A stretch of 64,000 nt of DNA. Source: JARKQH01 sp964631605 (GTDB taxonomy: Bacteria > Verrucomicrobiota > Verrucomicrobiia > Limisphaerales > UBA8199). Of this stretch, positions 25,123 to 36,300 are shown one piece after another (the stretch's first letter is position 1; every line of letters starts with the position of its first letter). Under the pieces are notes generated by a model. The model worked only from the letters and a program-made list of their open reading frames with translations. It was not told the origin of the DNA and searched no databases. Location of the stretch: NCBI GenBank assembly GCA_964631605.1, contig CAZVYG010000004.1, positions 62,001-126,000 on the forward strand, read 5' to 3'. A program made the position numbers and the translations under genes.

Positions 25123-28100
25123 TTACCGCTCCACGCGGAAGAACAGCGGTCCGGCGGTCAACGGGAGGGTGACCGGGCTGTTGGCGCCGCCCGGCACCGG
25201 AGTCCAGACCGCGGTGGGGCCGAGGGTCGGGCTGGAGGCGAGGTAACCGTCGCCGCTGGGGCTCCAGGAGATGACGATGTTATTGCCCATGATTACGGCT
25301 TGGAGCACTGGGGCCGCCAGGCTGACGTTCATGTAGTCGGCGTAAGCGGAGGTATTCCAGGCGATCTGCCAGGCCGCCTCCGGGTCATCGTTATTGTGGC
25401 CCGTGGTTGCGATGCCGACATACAGTTCAGCGGGGAGGCTGTTGGAGCTACCCACCTGTGTGGCATCCTGTGTGCCGCGCAACACCCAATCCACGCCATT
25501 GGTCGAGGAGTAGCAGGTGATGACGTTGCCGGTGCGTTTCAGGCGCAGCCAGGCGTTCGGATAGGCCGGGGCCGGCAGCGAGTTCGGGTCAACCTGCCAA
25601 GCGTCGGTGCTCTGGCCACCGGTGGCGACCCGCGAATTGCAGACCACCCAGTTCTGCCCCAGGCCGGAGCCGTTGGGAGCCGGGATGCCGTCGGCGTTTG
25701 ACGGCGTATTGAAGACTGACCAGTGGCGGCTGCTGGGGCTGAGCGACTCGCGGACCATGAGCCCGCCCTTGGCCCAGTTGTCACTCTTGGTGATATAGAT
25801 TTGACGGACGGCGACGTCGAAGTCGTTGGTCTTCATCTCGTAGGTGAAGTTGAAGCCGTCGTTGGTATTCCAGATGTCGCTGCCCTGGGCCGAGATGGTA
25901 AAGGCGTTGGGCCCATCCACCCAGAAGAGGCTCGGGAATTGGGGATCGTAGAGCGGGAAGACCGTGCCGATCTCGTTGGTCTTGAAGCCCCGGTCGAACC
26001 CGATGTCCTGGCTGATCATGCTGACGCTATTGACGGGCAGGGAGGAGCCCGAAGCGAGACTATTACCGAGGTAATCCATCAGGTTGTTGACGGTAACGGT
26101 GAAGGGCGAGCCGGGCGTTCCCGTGACCGTGAGGCGCACGGCCTTGTAGTCGTTGGTGCGGATGGTTACCGCGGTTACCGTCAGGCCTGGGATATTGTAG
26201 TTGCCGATTTGCGCCAGCGTGGTGGCGTCCATACGCTTGTTGAAGAGGATGTCCACCACCTGGATGTTGGGATCCACGTTGATGTCGGTGAAGAACGAGG
26301 CATAGACCAGGGCGGGCGGGGTGGGATCGTTGATCGTGAGCGTGGCCGGCTGGCTGTTGCTCCAGATCGGGTTCAAGCTCGCGTCCGAGTAACCCAGGCC
26401 GCGGATCTTGCAGACGAAGGTGGCGCCGTTGTCAGCCCCCGAGGTGATTTGGTAAGCGAGGCTGGAGCGGGTTGCACCCGGGATATCCACGCCGTTCCTC
26501 TGCCACTGGTATTTCACAAACTCGGTGATGACGGGGGCGCCGATTCCCCCGATGCTAATCGTCGAATCGGATATCCCCGCGGCATAGAAGTTGGCGACCA
26601 CCGGACCTGTCACCGTCACGTTGGTCGGCTGGAGAGTAAAGGCGACCATGCTGGATTTGGGCACGTAGGCACCGATGACATTGCCCGTGAGCAGGCTGGC
26701 GTCGCCGTTGGCCGGCGGGGCGCCCGGGCGTTTGATTGCCGTGACCTGCACGTAATCGCCGCCGCCGCCTTCGTGCTGGACCGCCTCGAGGTAGTATTTC
26801 TGGCCTGCGGTGAGGTTGAAGCCCGCCGCCCACGGCACCGTGCTACCGCCGTCCGGCGACCATTGGTCAGAGCGGCGTTGCGCCAGGGTGCCGCCGCCGA
26901 TGGTTTGCCATTGGCGGCTGCCGCCCGACCAGGCGGTTTCCTGGCAGATCAGTTGCTTGTTCAGGGGCGAGATGTCCAGGCTGAGGTAAACGTTGCAGTC
27001 ATCATCCGACGTGACGAAGAAGTCGTAAACGCCGTCCTCGGCCGGGACAAAGTGGCCGGAGACTCGGCGGACGTAGTTGTCCAGCGTATTCGGGCCGCCC
27101 GTGTTGGCTTCGAACGCCGGGGAGGTGGTGACGTAAGTGGGATTGCCGGCGGTGTTGTTCAGGACCGGGTCCTTGCTGGTGCGGTTGGCCCAGAACTCGA
27201 CCAGCGCCAGGCCGGGCTCGAACACGCCTTGGACGGTGAGGGTTGCGGGCTGGCTGTTGGTCCAGATCGGATTCAACGCGTTGTCGGCCAGGCCGAGCGA
27301 GCGCATCTTGCACGCGAATTGCGCGCCGTTGTCGGCGGGCGTTACCATAAGCGTCAGGGTGCTGGCGGTGGCACCGGGGATGTCCACGCCGCCCCGCTGC
27401 CATTGATACATTAGGAACTGGTCGCGGGCGGTGTCGGTGNNNNNNNNNNGAATCTGTTCCGCCAACCACCGACAACCGGGCGTAAGTGTAGGGGGCGGCC
27501 ACGGTGTTGGCGGGCTGCTGCACGAACCAGGCCCTTGAACGCGGGGCATCCATGCCGATCAGATTGCCGCCCAGGCGCGTCTCGGCGTCATCCACAGGAT
27601 AATCCCATTCTCCGACGGTGTTGTAGGTTACGCCCACATTATCGCCGCCGCCGCCTTCGTGATGAATGGCTTCCATGTAGTATTTCTGCCCGCCGACCAG
27701 CGCGTATCCGGCGGAGCCGGGGTAGGTCAGGCCACCGTCGGGCGTGAATTGGTCCGAACGTTTCTGCATTGTATTTCCGCCCGTGAGCCACTTGCGCGGA
27801 TCGGCCCAATCGGTCTGCTCGGCAATCCACTGCTTGCCGGCCGGCAGATCGTTCGTGCTCAAGTACAAGCCGGAGTCGTCGTCCGAACAGATGAAGAACA
27901 CATAATCGGCATTCGTCGCGGGGATAAAATAGCCGGACATTTTGCGGGTGTAATGGTCTCCCACGTTCAGGGGTTGGATGAACTTGGGGGAAGTGGTGGT
28001 ATAGGTGGGCAGGCCGGCCGTGCCGTCGCGAACGGCGGTGCGGTTCTCGAGGCCCTCCCACACTTCGACTTTGACAAAGCCTCGTTCGAAAATGGCGGAC

Positions 28101-29923
28101 TGCACGGAGAGGGTGCTGACGCGGCTGGTGATTACCAGTCCGCCGATGGGGGTGCTGGCCACCGCATAGAATTGCGCTCCGTCATCCACCGGCGCGACGG
28201 TCAGGGTATAGGATTGGGCGTTGCCCACTGGCCCCGCCGTCCCGACTCGATACCAGGTGTAGAACAGAGGAAACTCACAATCGCTGGTGGCCTGGCAGTT
28301 CAGTTGAATGGTCTGTCCCTGGGGCACGCTCAGGGTCGAAGGGGGCTCACTGACCCACGTCAGGGTGGTTACCGGCCCGGCCAACACGGCGATGTTATTG
28401 CTCGCCGCGGTGAGTGTGGAAGGTGTGCCGTCGGCGGGGGCAGTGTCATAGAGCAGTTTGGCGTACACGCTCAGGTTGTCGCCGCCGCCGCCTTCGCGTT
28501 GCACGGCTTCGATGTAGTAGAGCTGGCCGGCCTCCAGGGGGATGCCCGTGAGGTTGGGGAAGGTCATGCCGCCATCCGGGCTGAAGGTGGTGCTGACCTT
28601 CTGCCCGAGGTTGCCGCCGGAAGTCCAGGCCCGGGCACCGGCCCAGCCGGTTTCCTCGGCAATGAGAACCTTGTTGGCGGGATTGCTGTTGGTGCTCAGA
28701 TACAGATGGCTGTCGTCATCGGAATTGATGTAGAACTCGTAAACATCAGTCACCCAGGGAATGAAGTAACCACTGACGCGGCGGACGTAGTTGTCTCCAA
28801 CATTGTTGGGCTGATCCAGCGTGGTCCAGGCGCTGACGGCCCCCCCGCCCACGGCCCCGTTCTCCACCTGGGCAACGCTGGTCGCGCCCCAGAACATCTC
28901 CGTGCGGAGGGCGTTGGTGTAGATGGTGCCGGGCAGGACTGACAACGTGGCCGTCGAGCTTTGCCCGCTAGCGGAGTAGCAGGTTGCACGGCAATAGAAT
29001 TGAGCGCTGTCGTCGGCTGCCGTGGTGAGGAAGGTGAGGTTTCTGCCCGTCGCCCCCGGGATCGGGCTGCCATTCTTATACCACTGGTAAGAGGTGTAGG
29101 AGGGCAGGAGCAAGGGCACCGCGTTGTTGGTGGTATCGGAATAGAAAGAGACCGGCTGGCCGGCGTACACCGTGCGGTTGGTGGGCTGGAGCGTGAAGTC
29201 AACAACCGTCGGCGGCGTCACCAGCGGTTGCTGCACCACGGACAAGTCGGAAATCAGGGCGGTGGCCATGCCGGGATCGTCATTGTTGTGCGCGGTCACC
29301 GCGATGCCGACCAGGAGCGGTTCGGGCCAATAGGTTCCGCTGAAGCCCCGGTCGGTGCTGGTGGTATCAATCTCCGAGTAAAAGGCCCAGTTGACCCCGT
29401 CGCTGCTGGTGTACATCCGGAATGCCGGCCCAACCCGGGAAATGCGCAACCACGTGTTGGGATAGTTCGGAGCCACTTCCGGGCTGTTCTCGATGGCACC
29501 GCAGTCTGTCTCGGGCCGCGGACGGTATTGCGTCGAGATTAGATTTCTCCCTGCCGCACGGGTGGTCATCGCCGCGATAAAGGGATAGTTTGCCATGCGC
29601 CAAAACTCGCCTGACGGGGCTGGGTAATGGACCATCAGTTCACACTTCGTCCAATAATCCGGGCCTTGCAGGTCCCGCACCCGCACCGTGGCATCCCACA
29701 CCAATCCCGTGACGCTGGTGTAGTAGTAATAATACCCGTCCCAACCGCCCCAAATGTCCCAGCCGCCGCCCGTGATGCTGAGCGTGCCATCCCCGTTGTC
29801 GGTGAAACTTCCTGGGAACTTGGGACCGCCGATATCGGCCCCTTGCCAGGTCAGTTGTGCTGAGGCGACTCCTGCGGAAAACAGGAGCGCCGCTGCCAAA
29901 GTTGTAGATAATCTGGTTTTCAT
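25123..29923 (-). CDS. very large secreted PA14/Ig-like/DUF1349 protein, broken by an assembly gap
   Basis: One gene read in two frames because ten placeholder Ns (27440-27449) interrupt it. The start is the ATG at 29923, with signal MKTRLSTTLAAALLFSAGVASA. Order of modules: DUF1349-like lectin (GGGWDIWGGWDG), Ig-like, PA14 (YVRRVSGYFIPWVTDVYEF), Ig-like, PA14 (YTRKMSGYFIPATNADYVF), gap, Ig-like, PA14 (YVRRVSGHFVPAEDGVYDF), Ig-like, SbsA/Big-type domain (VVDILFNKRMDATTLAQIG), DUF1349 (GSDIWNTNDGFNFTYEM, WAKGGLMVRESLSP) and a final short module ending LFFRVER. PA14 and DUF1349 bind carbohydrates, so an adhesin or glycan-binding role is likely. The true length across the gap is unknown. Confidence 0.8.
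27440..27449. other. assembly gap (10 N)
   Basis: Ten Ns mark a scaffold join of unknown real length. The frame differs on its two sides, and the flanks are similar Ig/PA14 modules, so repeat collapse is the likely cause. Confidence 0.98.
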
Positions 29924-30308
29924 CGCTTGTTGGTTTGTTAGAGGTAGGTCTGTCGCGGTCGCCCGCCCACCGGGGACGGGCAGCCGACACCCCAACCGCT
30001 TTCGCGCAGGCAGGCAAAGAGTCTCTTTTCCATGCGACATGGCAGTTGTGGCAACTGAAGCTCATACTAACCAGGCGGCAGTCTCGAGCGCAAGCAAAAA
30101 ATTGCAGGAATTGCAGCTTAGCCAGTGTCAAGTAACAAGGGACGATTCGGATTTCCGCCCGATCGCGTTGACCCAGGGCCAAGCCCAACCCAAGGGGAGT
30201 GATTGTTTCTGATTACTGTTGATTTAGCTTTTTGGATTGCCAACGGCTGTTGGAGCGATAGTATTAGGCTCGGTATTGTTGTGTGCGTCTGCAAATCATC
30301 CCACGCTT
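29924..30308. other. divergent promoter region of two giant secreted-protein genes
   Basis: This 385-bp region separates two divergent genes whose products share modules. A weak candidate promoter for the plus gene is TTGGAG (30250-30255), an 18-base spacer, then TATTGT (30274-30279), about 30 bases before the ATG. I see no convincing gene, operator or RNA element in the rest. Small open frames here look random. Confidence 0.4.
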
Positions 30309-33300
30309 ATGAGAAGTAACCGCCGACTGATTCTGTACTGGCTGATCCTGGGCTTGGGCCTGTTCGCCTCTCGAAGCTGGGGACAGTTGCCGGAGGGCTG
30401 GAGCAATCTGGATATTGGGTCGCCCGGTTTGGCCGGCTCGGCCAGTTACAACGCGGGGGTTTGGACCGTCGAGGGTGGGGGCAGCGACATCTGGGGCACT
30501 TTTGATCAATTTCACTTTGTCTGCCGGGTTTCGGGCCCCGAGGCGGAAATCGTGGCGCGGGTGGAGACCCAGGAGGAAACCGATTCGTGGGCGAAAGCGG
30601 GGGTCATGTTCCGCGACAGCACCGCGCCGGGCGCCGCCTTTGCGATGGTGGTGGCGACCCCCGGGAACGGGGTCAATTTCCAGTGGCGTCCGGTGACGGG
30701 GGGGGAAGCCTACAACTCGCAAATCGCGGGTCTGACGCCGCCGTATTGGGTGAGACTGGTTCGGTCGGGCGACACGTTCAGCGGCTACTGGAGCGGCACG
30801 GGGCAGTCGTGGAGTTCGATCGGGCCCGGGCAGGTGGTTTCGATGAACCCGACGCCGCTGGTGGGTTTGTGTGTCACGGCGCACAACAACAATGAACTGA
30901 GCAGAAGCACCTTCAGCAACGTTTCGGCGACCAATGCCGCGAGCACGCTGGAAGCGCCTTTTGGCATCTATCGCGAGCTGTGGACCGGTCTTTCGTCGTC
31001 GGCGCCGACGCCGATGGATGCGCTGACCAACACCGCCTACAACCCGAACTGGCCGGATCGGCCGGTGACCATCTGGACGGCGGTGTTGCCGGAGATCGAG
31101 ACCGCGTCGAACACGGGCATGAATGAATACGGGCAGCGGCTGCGGGGGTTTGTGGTGCCGCCGGTGTCTGGTGCGTATGTTTTCCAGGTGGCCAGTGATG
31201 ACAGCTCGGTGGTGTATCTGGGCACTGGGGAAGAGGCGACGGGCCTGCAGGCGATTGCGTGGGTGAACGGGTGGACCAATCCGCGCGAGTGGTTTCGGGA
31301 GGCCAATCAGACCTCTGCGGCGATTCAACTGGAGCAGGGCCGGCGGTATTACGTGGAGGCCTTGATGCGCCAGGGTTATGGGGGGGACAACTTCAGCCTG
31401 CGATGGATTCTACCCGATGGCACGATTGAGGAACCGATTGCGGGGCAAAGCACCCCCAGCGGGACACGCGTGGTGCCGTGCTCGGGGGTGGTGAGCCCGC
31501 CGGGGATTTACGAGCAGACGACCAATGGCACTGGGATGGAAGGCGTGGCGATGCGGTTGCAGGTGCTGAGCACCAACCGCAGCCCGATGGTTTATCAATG
31601 GCGCAGGAATGGCACGAATCTGCCCGGGCCGGCAGCCCTTGCGTCGGTGCTGGTGATCAGCAATCCGACGCCCGCGCTTGATCAGGGGCTGGTTTATGCG
31701 TGTGTGCTCTCCAACGCAGCGGGTGCCATCACCAGCGCGCCGGTCACGCTCGAGGTGCTTGCCGACACGAACCCTCCCGAGTGCGTGAAAGTCTTCAACC
31801 TCTCGACGAGCCTGGTTCAGATCGTCTTCTCGGAGCCGCTGGCCACGGTGACTGCGACCAACCCCGGCTCCTATCGGTTCACCAACGGCCTGGCGGTCAA
31901 CACCGTCACGTTAAGCGCGGATGGCGCGACCGTTCTGCTGGGCACGGCGCCGCTGACGTTGGGGAGCAATTACAGCATTTTGCTGACGAACCTTTACGAT
32001 CGCGCCAGCGTCTCGAACCGCCTGGCGGCGGGAACGCTGGCAAACTTCACGGCGTCGTCGTACGCGGTATTCGACGTGGGCACGCCTTCGAGTCCTGCTG
32101 TTGGCAGTGACATCACGCCCACGGGCCTGGCGCTGACGGCTGGCGGGGCGGGGATTGGGGGGAGCGCGGACCAGTTTGGTTTTGCGTGCCAGATGTTGAG
32201 CGGGGACTTTGATATTCGGGGTCGTGTGGCCAGCTTTGTGGCGCCGGAGGTCTGGGCCAAGGCGGGTTTGATGGCGCGGGAGACAGTGGATCCCAAGGCG
32301 CGGTTTGCAGGGGTGTTCAGCGCTCCCGCCATGCATGGGAGTTCTTTTGAATGGCGCGATGCGGAAGCCGGCAACACGCAGAAGGCCGGGGCGTTCCCGC
32401 CGAATTATCCCCACACGTGGATTCGTCTCAAGCGCGCCGGCAACGTTTTCACCGGGTACGCAGGTTTCGACGGGATCAACTGGACCCAACTGGGTTCGGC
32501 GACGCTGACGATGCCATCGCAAATTTACGTTGGCTGGGCGTTGAGCAGCCAAAACTCGGCGGCGGTGGCCAACGCCACCTTTGCCGACCAAGGGCCGGCT
32601 GTGGGGGCGGTGCTGGCTGCGACGGCGAGCCCCTACGCCCCGCCCGGCCCCTCGAGCCGCAAGACGCCGATTTCAATTACGGAAATCATGTATAAACCGG
32701 CTCCTCGGGCGGATACCAACAACCTCGAGTTCATTGAGATTTTCAATTCGAATCCGTGGTTCCACGACCTGAGCGGGTACCGTCTGGTGGCGGATGAAAT
32801 GGAATACACCTTCCCGCCCAACTCGCGGCTGAACGCGGGCGCTTTCCTGGTGATCGCGGCCGCGCCCGAGAGCATCCGCCAAGTCTATGGCATCACGAAT
32901 GTCACCGGTCCCTACGCGGGGAGCCTGAAGAAATCCGGCACGATCAAGCTGCTGGACGAGCTCGGGTCTGAATTGTTGATCATCCCCTACGCTTCGGACC
33001 CGCCGTGGCCGGCCGCGCCCCATGGCGCCGGCCACTCGCTGGTGCTGGCTCAGCCCAGTTACGGCGAGCGGGATGTGCGCGCCTGGGCAGCCAGCGATAT
33101 CGTAGGCGGTTCTCCGGGCCAGATGGAGGCGTTCCGTCCGAGCCCCCTGAGAAACGTGGTGATCAACGAGATTCTGGCTCACACGGACCTGCCGCAATGG
33201 GACTATATCGAGCTTTACAACCACTCGACGCAGGCGGTGAACCTTGCCGGTTGCACGCTGAGCGACGATCCGGCCACCAATAAGTATGTCTTCCCGCCCG

Positions 33301-36300
33301 GCACCCTGATTCCGGCGCGGGGGTTCCTCGTCTTTTACGAGACCAACCTGAACTTTTCGCTCAATGCGGCGGGGGAGACCGTCTATTTCCGCAATGCCGA
33401 GGGCACGCGGGTTCTGGATGCGCTGCGGTTCGAGGCGCAGGAGAACGGCGTGGCATATGGGCGGTGGCCGGACGGGGCGCGCGAGTTTTACCGGCTGGCA
33501 TCCCTCACGCCCGGGGCGGGCAACGCGGCGATCCGGCGGGAGACGGTCGTGATCAACGAAATCATGTATAACTCCGTGCACCGGAACGACGATTGGCAAT
33601 ATGTCGAGCTGCACAACCGGGGGTCGGCGATGGTGAACCTGGGGAACTGGCGGCTCAGCGGCGGGATTGGTTACGAGTTTCCGCCTGACACGTTCCTGGC
33701 GCCGGGCGGGTATTTGGTGGTGGCCCGCAACGCCAGCCTGCTGCGCACCAATTACACCCAACTAAACGCCACCAATTGCCTCGGGGACTTCGGCGGGCGC
33801 CTGGCGCACAACGGCGAGCGCATTGTGCTCACGATGCCGGATGTGATTCTTTCCACCAATGAGCTGGGGGTGGTCAGCACCAACAAGGTGCAAATCGCGG
33901 TAAACGAGGTGGAGTATCAAACCGGCGGGGCTTGGGGCGAATGGTCCGACGGCGGCGGCAGCAGCCTGGAGTTGATTGATCCGGCGGCCAACAACCGGCT
34001 GGGCGCGAACTGGGCTGACAGCGACGAGACGCAGAAATCGGCGTGGATGACCCTTGAAACCACGGGCGTTTTGGACCATGGAAACAACTACGACTCGGGC
34101 ATCCTGTACGGCCAGTTGGGCCTGCTCGACGCGGGCGAATGCCTCGTGGACGCCGTTGAAGTCCGTCCCGGCACGACCGGTTCAAATCTTGCAGCGAACC
34201 CCGACTTCGAGAGCGGCACCGCCAACTGGTGGATGCAGGGGAACCATTCCCGGTCCAGCCGCGAGACGGGGAGCGGGTATTTGAGCAGCGGCTGTTTGCA
34301 TGTCCGCGCCTCGAATCGGATGTGGACCGGGGACAATTCCTGCCAATTTGCTCTGCTGAGCAACACGTTGCAGGAAGGTCAGACTGCCACGCTGCGCCTG
34401 CGCGCGCGCTGGCTCAAAGGCGCCCGCGAAATCCTCCTTCGGCTCAACGGCAACTGGCTGGAGGTGGTTGGCCCCATGGACATTCCCCGGAACCTGGGCA
34501 CGCCGGGCGCGCGCAACAGCCGCGCGGTGAGCGCCGCGCCGCCCGCCATTTACGAAGTGACGCACACTCCCTCGCTGCCAGCGGCGTATCAGCCGGCGGT
34601 GGTGACCGCTCGCGTTCATGCGCCGTCCGGCTTGCGCAACGCGTATCTGTACTACCGGATTGATCCGGCGGCGGCCTACACGGCCGTCGCGTTGCGTGAC
34701 ACCGGCACCGGCGGGGATGCGGTGGCCAACGATGGGGTGTTCAGCGGGAGCATTCCCGGCCAGCCCGCGGGCACCCTCGTCGCCTTTTACGTTGATGCCA
34801 GTGACAACCTGTTCAACATTGCCCGGTATCCCGCCTTGTTTGACAACACCCGCCCGGTGCGGGAATGCCTGATCCGCTTCGGCGATCCCGAGCCTGGGGG
34901 AAGCTTCAGCGTTTATCATCTTTGGGTCAGCCAGACCAACGTGAACCGCTGGAGTGGGATGTCGGACCTGAGCAACGAGCTTCACGATGGCACCTTCGTT
35001 TCCGGTTCGCGGGTGATCTACAACGTCCAGGCGCGTTTTGCGGGCAGTCCGTATCATCAGGGCTTTGACAGCCCCAGCGGCAACCTCTGCCACTACAAAT
35101 GGGTTTTCCCCGATGACGACAAATTCCTTGGCGCCACCTCGTTCAATAAACTCCATCAACCCGGCAACGGCGCCGGCGACGACCTCAGCATCCAGCGTGA
35201 ACAGATCGCCAACTCGTTTCTGCGGCACCTGGGCGTGCCCTGGCTGAACCGGCGCCATGTTGCGGTTTTCGTCAACGGCGTCCGGCGCGGCACGCTCATG
35301 GAGGACGCCCAAACGCCGGACGATGATCTTGTGGAGCAATGGTTCCCCGGCGACGACGGCGGGTGGCTTTACAAGATGCAGCCGTGGTTCGAGTTCGGGC
35401 CGTTCCCGAGCGGCTCCTACGTGCCGTTCAACAATGCGTCCTGGTGCAACCTGATGCCTTACACCACCACCGGGGGGGTGAAGAAGACGGCCCGATACCG
35501 CTACAATTTCCTGGTCCGCCAGACGCCGAGCTTCGAGAACGATTACACGAATGTGTTTTCGCTGATTGACGCGGCCAGCACCTATGGCACGGCCGGTTAC
35601 GCCGAGCGCATGGAACAGTTGGCGGACATGGAGAACTGGATGCGGGTGTTTGCGGCCAACCATGCCGCCGGCAACTGGGACGCGTTTGGCTGTCCGAACG
35701 CTCAGAACCTGTACGGCTATGTGGGCACCCAAGGCACCCGTTATTCGCTGCTGATGTTCGACTTCAACATTGTCATCGGGAACGGTTCGTGGGGTCCGGG
35801 GCAGTCGCTCTTCGCGGGCAACTGGCAGGATCCCAACACGCAGAATATCTACAATGAACCGGTCTTTCGGCGGATGTATTGGCGCGCCCTGGAGGAGCTG
35901 ATCAACGGACCGCTGGACGTCAACGTCAGCGGCCCGCTGATGGATGCGAAGTACCAGGCCTTCGCCGCCAACGGGCTGCAGGTAGAAAACCCGAGCGGAG
36001 CGATCAAGAACTGGCTCACCCAGGCCCGCAGCAGCATTGCCGCCCAACTGGGCGCCGCCAATGCCCCGGCCTTCACCCTTAATCCCAACCTTACCTTCAG
36101 CAACAACGTAGTTTTTCTCACCGGCCAGGCGCCGGTGGGGATCAAGTCGGTCCGGGTCAACGGGGCCGATTGGCCGCTGAGTTGGACCGACGTGAAGACC
36201 TGGCGCATCGCCGTCCCGCTGGTCACCGGGTCCAATTTTCTCAGCGTGGTGGGTGTGGATATCAACGGTCAACCCGTTGTCGGGGCCAGCAACGCCCTGT

